A stretch of 64,000 bases of DNA from Marinibacterium sp050389775 (GCF_050389775.1 NZ_CP177144.1:310001-374000); one strand, 5' to 3'; shown: positions 25,033-33,394, numbered from the stretch's first letter. Program-made: numbers and translations. Notes: generated by a model from the letters alone, not told the origin.

Positions 25033-25632
25033 TCAGCCGATGCCGTCCTGCCGGCAGGCGTGGTCGGCGCCGTCCTGGGTCAGCGTGGCATCGGGGCCCT
25101 TGGTCCAGAACTGCAGCCCGTCGGCCTCGTAGCGCGCGCCCGAGCCCGAGATCACCTGGGGCAGCACCCGGGCATTGTCGCCCCAGCGCAGGACGACCAC
25201 GGGATCGCCGGCCTGGACGTAGGTGGCGCTGACGGCCGCGTCGAGCCCGTCGCAGACATAGGCAAAGGGCCCGGTCGAGGCGCCGGGCGTGGCGCGGGCA
25301 TCCGCATAGCCGGTGCGCAGGGCGTCGATGCGCAGGGCATATTCGTCGCGGATGCACAGGGCCAGGTCATCGGCCTTCCAGCACTCGTCGCGGCCCTTGA
25401 TCCAGCCGCGCTGGTAGGCGCGCAGTTCCTGCGCACGTTCCATGGTCATGTCCGGCCCGTGCAGGGCCAGGTCGAAGAGCCGGGCGGTTTCGACATCCAT
25501 GGCCGAGAGGGCATCAGAGGCGCAGACGGCCTCTTCGGCCGAGCTCTCGGCCTTGGAACAATCGAAGGAGGGCTGCGCCATGGCCGCGAGCGGCCAGAGG
25601 AGCAGGGTCAGTCCGGTGGCCGTTCGCAGCAT
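25033..25632 (-). CDS. Two-domain lysozyme inhibitor (LprI/DUF1311 + MliC-like)
   Basis: 199 residues. Signal peptide LTLLLWPLAAMAQ, then SFDCSKAESSAEEAVCASDALSAMD, the DUF1311/LprI signature (FDCxKA...E..IC), with RAYQRGWIKGRDEC. From ~residue 118 a second domain, FAYVCDGLDAAVSATYV, VVVLRWGDNARVLPQVISGS, GARYEADGLQFWTKGPDATL and ACRQDG, has the order of MliC (C-type lysozyme inhibitor). The protein is probably periplasmic and protects peptidoglycan from host or competitor lysozyme. It is the last gene downstream of the aminotransferase, 11 nt away. Confidence 0.8.
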   Translation of the reverse strand: MLRTATGLTLLLWPLAAMAQPSFDCSKAESSAEEAVCASDALSAMDVETARLFDLALHGPDMTMERAQELRAYQRGWIKGRDECWKADDLALCIRDEYALRIDALRTGYADARATPGASTGPFAYVCDGLDAAVSATYVQAGDPVVVLRWGDNARVLPQVISGSGARYEADGLQFWTKGPDATLTQDGADHACRQDGIG

Positions 25633-25643
25633 GGTCTGTCCTC

Positions 25644-26828
25644 TCAGCTTGTGGTCTCGGCGATGGCCTGGGCCAGGATCGGCACGGTGGCGGCGTTCAG
25701 CCCGGCGATGTTCAGCCGGCTGTCGCCGACCATGTAGATCGCATGTTCCACGCGCAGGCGCTCGACGATTTCCGGCGGCAGGCCGAGGCGCGAGAACATG
25801 CCCCGGTGCTGACCGACAAAGGCAAAGCGGTCCGAGCCGGTCAGCCGGCGGAGATCGGTGGCCAGCTGCTCGCGCAAGCCCAGCATGCCGTTGCGCATCT
25901 CTTCCAGCTCGGCCTTCCAATCGGCGCGCAGGGCATCGTCGGTCAGGATCATCGTGACCAGCCGGGCGCCATGGTCCGGCGGAAAGGAAAAGTTCTGGCG
26001 GTTGAGATGCGACAGCGTGCCCTGGGCCACGCCCACGCGCGACTTGTCCTGGCTGACGGCCATCAGCAGGCCGGTGCGCTCGCGGTAGATGCCGAAGTTC
26101 TTGGAACAGCTGGCCGCGATCAGGCATTCGGGCACCGAAGAGGCGATCAGCCGGGTGGCCGCGGCATCGTCTTCCAGCCCGTCGCCGAAACCCTGGTAGG
26201 CCAGGTCGATCATCGGCGTGGCGCCGGTCTCTTGCAGCAGGGCGACAACGGCCTGCCAGTCGACGGCATTGGGGTTGGCGCCCGTCGGGTTGTGGCAGCA
26301 GCCGTGCAGCAGGATGACATCGCCGGGCCGGGCCTGTTTCAGGTCGGCCATCATGCCATCCACATCGACGCCCCGGGTCTCGTCGTCGAAATAGCGGTAT
26401 TGCACGATTTCGAGCCCCAGGTGGCGCAGCATCGAGGCATGGTTGGGCCAGGTCGGATCGGACACGAAGACCCGGGCGCCGGGATTGGCCATGCGGATCA
26501 GGTCAAAGGCCTGGTGCACGGCGCCGGTGCCGCCCGGGGTGGCCACGGCGGCGATGCTGTCGCGCTCGACGGCCCCGGCGAAGATCAGCGAGATCATGGC
26601 ATCGGCAAAGGCCGGATCGCCGGCCAGGCCGGTATAGGCCTTGGTCGTCTCGGTCTCCCAGAGCTTGCGCTCGGCGGCCTTGATGGCGCGCATCACCGGG
26701 GTGACACCCTCGGCATTCTTGTAGACGCCAACGCCCAGGTCGATCTTGGTCTCGCGGGGGTCTTCGCGATAGGCGGCCATGAGCGACAGGATCTTGTCGG
26801 CGGGCTGGGGGGTCAGGGTTTCGAACAT
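25644..26828 (-). CDS. tyrB: Aromatic/aspartate aminotransferase (class I PLP)
   Basis: 394 residues of the TyrB/AspC subgroup: DPRETKIDLGVGVYKNAEGVTPVM at the N-terminus, AYTGLAGDPAFADAM, PTWPNHASMLRHLGL, ILLHGCCHNPTGANP, and the PLP-lysine in ASCSKNFGIYRERTG (SKNFG). Reaction: transamination between aromatic/acidic amino acids and 2-oxoglutarate. The distinction tyrB versus aspC cannot be made by eye. The ATG overlaps the last base of the upstream sulfurtransferase stop (TGATG arrangement), so the genes are coupled. Confidence 0.92.
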   Translation of the reverse strand: MFETLTPQPADKILSLMAAYREDPRETKIDLGVGVYKNAEGVTPVMRAIKAAERKLWETETTKAYTGLAGDPAFADAMISLIFAGAVERDSIAAVATPGGTGAVHQAFDLIRMANPGARVFVSDPTWPNHASMLRHLGLEIVQYRYFDDETRGVDVDGMMADLKQARPGDVILLHGCCHNPTGANPNAVDWQAVVALLQETGATPMIDLAYQGFGDGLEDDAAATRLIASSVPECLIAASCSKNFGIYRERTGLLMAVSQDKSRVGVAQGTLSHLNRQNFSFPPDHGARLVTMILTDDALRADWKAELEEMRNGMLGLREQLATDLRRLTGSDRFAFVGQHRGMFSRLGLPPEIVERLRVEHAIYMVGDSRLNIAGLNAATVPILAQAIAETTS

Positions 26829-27682
26829 CAGGCGTCTCCCGTTGCGATGGGCAGCGTGGGCGACAGGCCCCATTCGGACCAGGACCCGTCGTAGATGGCA
26901 TAATCGGTCTTGCCCAGGCGCTCGAGCGCCAGGCCGAGGATGCAGGCCGTGACCCCCGAACCGCAGGTGGTGATGACCGGCTTGGCCAGGTCGGCCCCGC
27001 CGGCGGCAAAGGCCGCGCGCAGGCCGTCGGCCTCTTTCATCGTGCCGTCGGCGTTCAGCAACGTGCCATAGGGCACGTTGACCGCCCCGGGGATATGACC
27101 GGCGCGCAGGCCCTCGCGCGGTTCGGGCGCATCGCCGCGGAACCGTTCGGGCGAGCGGGCATCGATGATCGTGTGATCGCCCAGCTTGGAGGCCGCGGAC
27201 ACCTGGGTCACGTCGCGGACCATCTGGTTCTGCACGCGCACGGTCATGTGGCGATCGCGGATGACCGGCGGCAGGTCCTCGACCTCGCGGCCCTCGGCCT
27301 GCCACTTGGCAAAACCGCCGTCCAGAACGGCCACGTTCATCTGGCCCATGGCCCGGAACATCCACCAGACACGGGGGGCCGAGAACAGGCCCAGCCCGTC
27401 ATAGACCACGACCTGGTGGCCATCGCCCACGCCCATCGCCCGCAGGCGCGACATGAACTTTTCGACCGGAGGCAGCATGTGGGGCAGGTCCGAGCGGTGA
27501 TCGGAAATGTCGTCGATGTCGAAGAACCGGGCGCCGGGGATATGGCCGGCCTCGTATTCGGCCCGGCCATCGCGGTTCATCGCCGGCAGGTACCAGGATG
27601 CGTCGAGGATCCTGAGGTCGGGGTCCTTGAGATGCGCGGACAGCCAGTCTGTCGATACGAGCGTTCCTGGATCGTCCTGCAT
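26828..27682 (-). CDS. sseA: 3-mercaptopyruvate sulfurtransferase
   Basis: 284 residues, two rhodanese domains. N-terminal inactive domain: LRILDASWYLPAMNRDGRAEY, AGHIPGARFFDID. C-terminal domain: TIIDARSPERFRGDAPEPREG, RAGHIPGAVNVPY and the active-site loop TTCGSGVTACIL. The C-G-S-G-V-T loop is that of mercaptopyruvate sulfurtransferases rather than thiosulfate rhodaneses (CRKGVT). It makes persulfide from 3-mercaptopyruvate in cysteine catabolism, consistent with co-transcription with an aminotransferase that could supply the oxoacid. Confidence 0.93.
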   Translation of the reverse strand: MQDDPGTLVSTDWLSAHLKDPDLRILDASWYLPAMNRDGRAEYEAGHIPGARFFDIDDISDHRSDLPHMLPPVEKFMSRLRAMGVGDGHQVVVYDGLGLFSAPRVWWMFRAMGQMNVAVLDGGFAKWQAEGREVEDLPPVIRDRHMTVRVQNQMVRDVTQVSAASKLGDHTIIDARSPERFRGDAPEPREGLRAGHIPGAVNVPYGTLLNADGTMKEADGLRAAFAAGGADLAKPVITTCGSGVTACILGLALERLGKTDYAIYDGSWSEWGLSPTLPIATGDA

Positions 27683-27779
27683 GTGCCCCTCCTGTTCCGG
27701 CCTTTGGAAATTGCGTACATTTTGCCGGACGGGGAGGCAAGCCATGACCGGCGCACGGGCGCCCTGCCGCTGCGATGCG

Positions 27780-28256
27780 TCAGGCGTGGTCCTTGAGCAG
27801 GCGCTGTTTCTGGCGGTTCCAGTCGCGCTTGGCCGCGGTTTCGCGCTTGTCGTGGTTCTTCTTGCCCTTGGCGATGCCCAGCTTGATCTTGGCGATGCCG
27901 CGATGGTTGAAATACATCACCAGCGGCACGAGGGTCATGCCCTTGCGCTGGGTGGCGTTCCACAGGTCGGCCAGCTCCTTGCGCGAGACCAGCAGCTTGC
28001 GCCGGCGGCGTTCCTCGTGGGGGAACATCTTGGCCTGTTCGTAGGGCGCGACATAGCTGTTCACCAGCCACAGCTCGCCGTTTTCCACCGCCGCGTAGCT
28101 TTCGGCGATGTTGCCGCCGTTCTGGCGCAGCGACTTGACCTCGGAGCCCTGCAAGAGGATGCCGCATTCGATATCGCTTTCGATCGCGTAATCGAAACGG
28201 GCCCGCCGGTTCTCGGCGATGACCTTGTAATTGGGATCTGCGGGTTTCTTGGCCAT
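27780..28256 (-). CDS. smpB: SsrA-binding protein SmpB
   Basis: 158 residues, complete. KVIAENRRARFDYAIESDIECGI, LQGSEVKSLRQNGGNIAESYAAV, NSYVAPYEQAKMFPHEERRRRKLL and the basic tail KGKKNHDKRETAAKRDWNRQK are all diagnostic. It binds tmRNA and delivers it to stalled ribosomes for trans-translation. No tmRNA (ssrA) gene is seen in the window. It is followed by the sulfurtransferase on the same strand, 97 nt away. Confidence 0.97.
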   Translation of the reverse strand: MAKKPADPNYKVIAENRRARFDYAIESDIECGILLQGSEVKSLRQNGGNIAESYAAVENGELWLVNSYVAPYEQAKMFPHEERRRRKLLVSRKELADLWNATQRKGMTLVPLVMYFNHRGIAKIKLGIAKGKKNHDKRETAAKRDWNRQKQRLLKDHA

Positions 28257-28312
28257 GGTGTGCCGATCTAGGGCGCGATGACGTTCAACGCAAGGTGGCA
28301 GCGGCCGGGCAG

Positions 28313-28357
28313 CCGTTTTCCGACCGGAAAACGGGCCGGAAAATTCGAATTTTCCGG
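28313..28357. repeat. Two adjacent perfect palindromes
   Basis: CCGTTTTCCG/CGGAAAACGG with AC between (28313-28334), then CCGGAAAATTC/GAATTTTCCGG without spacer (28336-28357). They lie just past the 3' end of the minus-strand sulfotransferase and upstream of smpB, so they may form a terminator or RNA-stability structure. No T-tract. Confidence 0.7.
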
Positions 28358-28388
28358 GTCCGCGCCCAGCCAGGTCGCCCGGAGCCGG

Positions 28389-29207
28389 TCAATCGGACAG
28401 CTTGGCATGAACCTCGTCGAGGTCGATCTCGCCGATGGGCATCTTGTTGCCCGGGTTGTCGCGGTCGTATTTGAACAGGTTGAAATCGCGGTGATAGATT
28501 TCATAGACCAGATGCATCGACAGGTCGTCGAAGTAATCCTCGACCGGATGCGCCCGTTTCGGCCCGTGCCCCTCGCTTTCGTTGAACCGCGGGATCGCGG
28601 CCAGGTCGACGGGCTGGCGGGTGTCGACCCGGTCCAGCACCTTCTGCATCCCGTCGTTGAAGCTTTCGGTCCAGAAGATGTCGTCGTAACGCCCGCCGTT
28701 GACGATGAAGGTCGAGACATGGCCCGACATGGCCGACCAGTGGATGTCGGGTTCCATCGGGCGGCGCCAGCGGATGGTGTCGCGGGCAAAGAGCAGGAAC
28801 CGGCGGAACGACTTGATCTGGTCGAACTCCTGCTTGCCGTCGTCGCCGCCGACCTCGATCCCGTATTTCTGGATCAGGAGCGGCACCAGGTTGCCCCGGT
28901 AGCGCTTGCCGTTGCGCTGGATGCCGCAGATCTTGTCGAAGAAGGACGACAGGATGCGGGCATAGGGGTTGCGCACGAAGGTAAAGGCATAGGCCGTGTG
29001 GTCCTTGACCGCATGGCTGATCGGCGCCTGGCTGGGCTCGAGAGCCCATTTGTGCAGCCCGCCGTCGGCGTCATGGATATCGCCTTCGAAAAACCGGCCG
29101 TGGTCGGAATAATACATGATCTGGCCGATCGTCGAACAGGCGCATTTGGGTACGACGCGGTACACCATGCTTTCGCTTTCGGTCATCCAGGTTCCGGGAA
29201 ACCCCAT
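28389..29207 (-). CDS. Sulfotransferase family 2 protein
   Basis: 272 residues from ATG 29205-29207, after GAGG. The PAPS 5'-phosphosulfate loop is MVYRVVPKCACSTIGQIMYY and the 3'-phosphate motif is TFVRNPYARILSSFFDKI, as in carbohydrate sulfotransferases. The C-terminal part (ESFNDGMQKVLDRV, HLVYEIYHRDFNLFKYD) has the usual YxxDFxxFxY ending. It probably sulfates a surface glycan. It diverges from the core-2-type glycosyltransferase, a pairing I recall in Rhodobacteraceae, suggesting a common product. Confidence 0.88.
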   Translation of the reverse strand: MGFPGTWMTESESMVYRVVPKCACSTIGQIMYYSDHGRFFEGDIHDADGGLHKWALEPSQAPISHAVKDHTAYAFTFVRNPYARILSSFFDKICGIQRNGKRYRGNLVPLLIQKYGIEVGGDDGKQEFDQIKSFRRFLLFARDTIRWRRPMEPDIHWSAMSGHVSTFIVNGGRYDDIFWTESFNDGMQKVLDRVDTRQPVDLAAIPRFNESEGHGPKRAHPVEDYFDDLSMHLVYEIYHRDFNLFKYDRDNPGNKMPIGEIDLDEVHAKLSD

Positions 29208-29268
29208 CTTCGCTCGTCCTCGACATTCTGCGGCCCTGCGACCGGTCGGCGCCATCTCAGCACAAAAA

Positions 29269-29285
29269 AACAAACAAAGTTTGTT
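29269..29285. promoter_or_regulatory. AT-rich inverted repeat in divergent promoter
   Basis: AACAAAC AAA GTTTGTT, in the AT-rich part of the 147-nt gap between the divergent sulfotransferase and glycosyltransferase genes. It could be an operator or a DNA-bending site; no regulator gene is adjacent. Confidence 0.4.
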
Positions 29286-29354
29286 TATTCAATCGGCTGT
29301 TATCATTATCAGGGTAGGCCATGAGCAGCCGCAATCCCTGACCAGACGCCTTTC

Positions 29355-30932
29355 ATGGCCAAGATCGCCTATATCCTCCTGTGCCACAAGGACCCCGATG
29401 CCATCATCCGGCAGGCCAATCGCCTGACGGCCACGGGCGATTTCATGGCGATCCACTTCGATGCCCGGGCCAACCCGGCGCATTACGAAAAGATCCGCGA
29501 GGCCCTGCGCGGCAATCCATCGGTGACCTTTTCGCAGAAACGGATCAAGTGCGGCTGGGGCGCCTGGTCGCTGGTCCAGGCCACGCTGCATGCCGTCGAA
29601 GCCGCTGTCCAGGCCTTTCCCAGGGCCACGCATTTCTACATGCTGTCGGGCGATTGCATGGCCATCAAGACCTCGGATTACGTGCACGAATTCCTCGATT
29701 CCGTGGATGCCGACTACATCGAGAGCTTTGATTTCTTCGCCAGCGACTGGATCAAGACCGGCATGAAGGAAGAGCGGCTGATCTACCGCCACTTCTTCAA
29801 CGAACGCACCCAGAAATGGCTGTTCTATGCCTGCTACGAATGGCAGAAGCGGCTGGGCCTGACACGCAAGGTGCCGGCGGATCTGCAGATGCAGATCGGC
29901 AGCCAGTGGTGGTGCCTGCGCCGCCAGACGATCGAGGCGATCCTCGATTTCTGCCGCCAGCGGCCCGATGTCATGCGGTTCTTCCGCACGACCTGGATCC
30001 CGGACGAGACGTTCTTTCAGACCCTGGTGCGCCACCTGGTGCCGGAAAAGGACATTCGCAACCGCACGCTGACCTTCCTGATGTTCACCGATTACGGCAT
30101 GCCCGTGGTGTTCTATAACGACCATTACGATCTGCTGCTGGCCCAGGACAGTCTGTTCGCGCGCAAGATCAGCCCCGAGGCGACCGAGCTGCGCGCCCGG
30201 CTGGGCATGCTCTATGCCGCCCATGACGTCGATTTCCAGATCTCGGACGAAGGCCGCAACCTGTTCCGCTTCCTGACCGGCCGCGGGCGGATCGGCCGGC
30301 GCTTTGCCCCGCGGTTCTGGGAAACCGAAAGCACGGTGGGCCGCCAGCGCGAGCTGATGATCGTGGTCTGCAAGAAATGGCACGTGGCCAAGCGGTTCCT
30401 CGACAAGGTCCGCCAGGTGACCAACCTGCCGGCCGTGGAATACCTGTTCAACGAGGAAGACACCCCCCTGCCCGACCTGGGCGGCATCCAGACCTCGCTG
30501 GAAAAGCGCACGCGGCACCGGCGGGCGATGATGCGGATGCTCTTCGACTATTTCGAGACCGACCGGCTGATCATCTGCCTCGACCCGTCCAACCTCGAAC
30601 TGCTGCACGATTTCTACGCCGACCGGTCGACGACCAAGGTGATCGAGATCGAATGCAGCTTTTCCGACGATTACCTCGTCGGCCATGCCAAGCGCGTGGG
30701 CCTGGCCGGTGAATTGACGCCGAAGACCACGCTGGAACGGCTGCTGCCGACGATCCGCAACGACCTGGCCATGGAATCGGACCATATCCGCGATGCCGGG
30801 TTCACCGATTGCCACGTCATGGCCGAAAGCTGGAGCGACGAGGGCAATGCCGCCTCGATCGCCAAGTTCCTCGACATCAGCCCCGAGCAGGCGCTGGACA
30901 TCGCCAAGACGGATTACCTGTTCTCGGATTGA
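29355..30932 (+). CDS. Core-2/I-branching-type glycosyltransferase with DUF5928-like C-terminus
   Basis: 525 residues. The N-terminal ~270 residues follow the beta-1,6-N-acetylglucosaminyltransferase family (GT14): KIAYILLCHKDPDAIIRQAN, FMAIHFDARAN, KCGWGAWSLVQATLHAV, THFYMLSGDCMAI, QIGSQWWCLRRQ, TWIPDETFFQTLVRH. The remaining ~250 residues (MIVVCKKWHVAKRFLDKVR, LIICLDPSNLELLHDFYA, TKVIEIECSFSDDYLVGHAKRVGL) belong to a region I know from Rhodobacteraceae as DUF5928, of unknown job. The acceptor is unknown. Likely acts with the divergent sulfotransferase. Confidence 0.85.
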   Translation: MAKIAYILLCHKDPDAIIRQANRLTATGDFMAIHFDARANPAHYEKIREALRGNPSVTFSQKRIKCGWGAWSLVQATLHAVEAAVQAFPRATHFYMLSGDCMAIKTSDYVHEFLDSVDADYIESFDFFASDWIKTGMKEERLIYRHFFNERTQKWLFYACYEWQKRLGLTRKVPADLQMQIGSQWWCLRRQTIEAILDFCRQRPDVMRFFRTTWIPDETFFQTLVRHLVPEKDIRNRTLTFLMFTDYGMPVVFYNDHYDLLLAQDSLFARKISPEATELRARLGMLYAAHDVDFQISDEGRNLFRFLTGRGRIGRRFAPRFWETESTVGRQRELMIVVCKKWHVAKRFLDKVRQVTNLPAVEYLFNEEDTPLPDLGGIQTSLEKRTRHRRAMMRMLFDYFETDRLIICLDPSNLELLHDFYADRSTTKVIEIECSFSDDYLVGHAKRVGLAGELTPKTTLERLLPTIRNDLAMESDHIRDAGFTDCHVMAESWSDEGNAASIAKFLDISPEQALDIAKTDYLFSD

Positions 30933-31025
30933 TCGCGGCCGCCGGGCGCCCCGTTGCCGCCCCGGCGGGCCGGGGCCGGCGCCGGGTTCACGCGCCGGGC
31001 GGCTGACCCGGACCCTGGCCTGTTG

Positions 31026-31670
31026 TCAGGTCTGCTTCCAGTCGTCCAGCCAGCGGCGGAACCGCCCGCGACGGCCTTCCATGGCATCGCCCGCGGCTTC
31101 GAACCGGTCGGTGAAATCCTCGACCACCGGGTCGATGCGGTTCTCGCGGAACCGCCGGATGCGCCGGTGCGCGGCATAGACCAGGATGGCAAAGCCGATC
31201 AGGAAGATGATGTTGAAATAATTGACGACCTTGTGGTCGGGCCCGTCGACCTGCTTGACCGCTACGGCATTGGGGAAGATCGACAGCGGCTCGAACCGCC
31301 AGCCGTAGAACCGCACCGACACCCATTTCGGCGCCTCGGAAGAGGACAGCAGGTCATGGGCCTCGGTCTGCAGGTTCGAGGCATCCAGCTTGAAATACGG
31401 CGGCCAGATCCAGCCGGTATCCTCGTTGCGATAGACCCGGGGCCGCCCGCCGGGGCGCACGCCGGCAATGAAGTAGATATCGCGCGAGGCCGTGCCGGTG
31501 GCATCGCCGGTGCCGGTATTGGCCCAGAAGATGGAATTCTCGCCGAAATCGACGCGCCGGACCTCGGTATTGACCAGGCGCACGACATCATGGCGCGGCA
31601 GGGTGTAATACAGGACCGAGGCGACAAGACCCCAGAACAGGACGAAAAAGGTCCACTTAACGTAAGTCAT
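31026..31670 (-). CDS. DUF1523 family membrane protein
   Basis: 214 residues. N-terminal membrane helix (WTFFVLFWGLVASVLYYTL), then a periplasmic domain with HDVVRLVNTEVRRVDFG, RDIYFIAGVRPGG, RVYRNEDTGWIWPPYFKLD and SVRFYGWRFEPLSIFPNAVAV, and a second helix (VNYFNIIFLIGFAILVYAAH) before a basic tail. This is the DUF1523 pattern; function is unknown. It begins 9 nt after the stop of the 88-aa gene, hence a two-gene operon. Confidence 0.85.
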   Translation of the reverse strand: MTYVKWTFFVLFWGLVASVLYYTLPRHDVVRLVNTEVRRVDFGENSIFWANTGTGDATGTASRDIYFIAGVRPGGRPRVYRNEDTGWIWPPYFKLDASNLQTEAHDLLSSSEAPKWVSVRFYGWRFEPLSIFPNAVAVKQVDGPDHKVVNYFNIIFLIGFAILVYAAHRRIRRFRENRIDPVVEDFTDRFEAAGDAMEGRRGRFRRWLDDWKQT

Positions 31671-31679
31671 CTGCGCCTC

Positions 31680-31946
31680 TCATCTATAATTGGTGAGATA
31701 GACCATGAGGCCGATCAGGAAAAGTGGCACGACGTAAATCGCCAGCAGCATCTTGCGGCGAAACGACCCGGAATAGTCTTCGAGCCCGTCTTCGACATAG
31801 CTGTCGCGGTCGCCCGGCCGGCCGTCTTCCTCCCAATCGCGTTCCAGCCGCGCCCGCGCCCGGCCCCTGGCCCGCCAGGACAGCACGGCATAGGCGATCG
31901 ACAGCAGGATCAGCAGGGGGATCAGCATGCGCAAGAAACCGATCAT
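31680..31946 (-). CDS. Small two-helix membrane protein
   Basis: 88 residues. Two hydrophobic segments (MLIPLLILLSIAYAVLSW; MLLAIYVVPLFLIGLMVYL) flank a charged loop (LERDWEEDGRPGDRD...). Not assignable to a named family. It is the first gene of the operon with DUF1523; the GGTCA array lies ~195 bp upstream of its start. Confidence 0.7.
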   Translation of the reverse strand: MIGFLRMLIPLLILLSIAYAVLSWRARGRARARLERDWEEDGRPGDRDSYVEDGLEDYSGSFRRKMLLAIYVVPLFLIGLMVYLTNYR

Positions 31947-32140
31947 CGGTGTGGCTCCCTTGGTGCCCTGGCCCCGCGCGGCCGGATCGGCATGGCCCGC
32001 GATGATGCGGGCGCGGCGCGGGTGATCAAGCGCAGGTTACCCGGCCGGCCGGCGCCTGCAAGCCCTTCGCGGGGATCGCTGCGGCGAACGGCTGGTTATC
32101 GGCGCCCCGACGGTGACGGCGCCGGGACCGTGGGCGCCCG

Positions 32141-32255
32141 GGTCAGGTCAGGTCAGGTCAGGTCAGGTCAGGTCAGGTCAGGTCAGGTCAGGTCAGGTCA
32201 GGTCAGGTCAGGTCAGGTCAGGTCAGGTCAGGTCAGGTCAGGTCAGGTCAGGTCA
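32141..32255. repeat. Pentanucleotide microsatellite (GGTCA)x23
   Basis: 23 uninterrupted copies of GGTCA (115 bp), followed by one variant GGTGA. The period is not a multiple of three. Confidence 0.98.
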
Positions 32256-32576
32256 GGTGAAAGACGGTCATATTCGGCGGCAGTGCAAGCCCTGATCCGG
32301 CTGACCGGTGTTTCCCGGGGGCGGCCGACAATACGTCCGGCCCGCGAGGATCCAGCCGTTACCGCGCCGTGGTCGATTTCGGGTGCTGACCTGCGACTTT
32401 CGGGTGCTGACCAGCGATGGCGACCGATTTCGCACACTGACGACCGGTGGCGGAGGATGGCGGGCGTTGACCAACGAGCGAGGGCGGTGGCGACCGCAAG
32501 CCTGCGACAACGAGGAACGGCGACGGACAACGGCAAAGGATGTCGGAGGCCGACGCACAACGAACGACGCACAACG

Positions 32577-32723
32577 AACGATGAACGATGAACGATGAAC
32601 GATGAACGATGAACGATGAACGATGAACGATGAACGATGAACGATGAACGATGAACGATGAACGATGAACGATGAACGATGAACGATGAACGATGAACGA
32701 TGAACGATGAACGATGAACGATG
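32577..32723. repeat. Heptanucleotide microsatellite (AACGATG)x21
   Basis: 21 perfect copies of AACGATG (147 bp). The left flank holds degenerate forms (CGACGCACAACGAA twice, from ~32551), showing growth from a pre-existing 14-bp repeat. The plus strand is closed in all frames by TGA; the minus strand is open in all three. Confidence 0.98.
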
Positions 32724-32767
32724 AACCCCATTGCCCCGGGCCGGCAAGGGCCCGGGGCGCGGGGGGC

Positions 32768-33394
32768 TCAATAGGCCACGGTAAAGATCTCGCCCCGATG
32801 CGCCGGGGTCTCGGCCTCGTCCAGCAGGGCCACGGCGAAATCCTCGGCGCTGATCCGGCTGTTGCCCTCGGCATCGGCCAGGTAGGTCCGGTCGCTGGTG
32901 CGGTACTGGCCGCTGCGCGTGCCAGGGGCGATTTCGCCCGGCGGGGCGAGGAAGGTGTAATCGGCCGAGGAGGCTTCGAGCAGGCCGTAGGCCGCGCGCA
33001 TGGCCCGGGCCTCGGCGGCATAGGCCTCGGGCACCACATCGGCCACAGGCGTGCCGTCGGGCAGGTTCAGCGTGCCGGCCCCGCCGACGACGATCAGCCG
33101 CTTGCCCGCGCCTTCCGCCCCGGCGATGTAGCCCGCCATGATCGCGGCCATCTCGCTGGCCGCATCGCCCGTGCTGCGCGGGCTGACCGCGCCGACGATG
33201 AGGTCGGCCGCCCCGGCCGCCCGGGCCACGGCATCGCCATCGGTGACCTCCAGCTCCAGCGGCTCCAGCCCGGGGGCTTCGGCCAGTTTCGACGGCGTGC
33301 GGGCCGCGCCGATGACCGCGTGGCCGCGCGACAGCGCCTCGGCCACGACGCGGCTGCCGACCATGCCCGTGGCCCCGATGACGAGAATCTTCAT
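32768..33394 (-). CDS. NAD(P)-binding SDR-like oxidoreductase (atypical, YwnB type)
   Basis: 208 residues. The Rossmann start MKILVIGATGMVGSRVVAEALS has GxxGxxG; further GHAVIGAARTPSKL, ADLIVGAVSPRST, KRLIVVGGAGTLNLPDG and the C-terminal SRISAEDFAVALLDEAE match the extended/atypical SDR family of NAD(P)H-binding quinone-reductase-like proteins. Substrate unknown. ATG 33392-33394 has GGAG upstream. Divergent from the HxlR regulator with the operator in between, so the pair is probably an electrophile/quinone-responsive switch. Confidence 0.87.
   Translation of the reverse strand: MKILVIGATGMVGSRVVAEALSRGHAVIGAARTPSKLAEAPGLEPLELEVTDGDAVARAAGAADLIVGAVSPRSTGDAASEMAAIMAGYIAGAEGAGKRLIVVGGAGTLNLPDGTPVADVVPEAYAAEARAMRAAYGLLEASSADYTFLAPPGEIAPGTRSGQYRTSDRTYLADAEGNSRISAEDFAVALLDEAETPAHRGEIFTVAY

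Larger units (their letters stand above)
31947..32767. other. 820-bp gene-free gap with two microsatellites
   Basis: No supported gene. The pentamer array (32141-32255), a 21-bp imperfect duplication with TTTCGGGTGCTGACC at 32377 and 32398, and the heptamer array (32577-32723) make up much of the gap. Open frames through the arrays are products of periodicity. Confidence 0.8.

Noticed and set aside
30954..32591. Plus-strand frame with SGQVR repeats
   Set aside because: It runs through the GGTCA array; the 5-aa period is just the pentamer read in frame. Antisense to DUF1523.
32243..33039. Minus-strand frames with SSFIVHR repeats
   Set aside because: All three frames stay open only because of the heptamer; no flanking domain or ribosome-binding site. 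Overlaps the SDR gene on the same strand.
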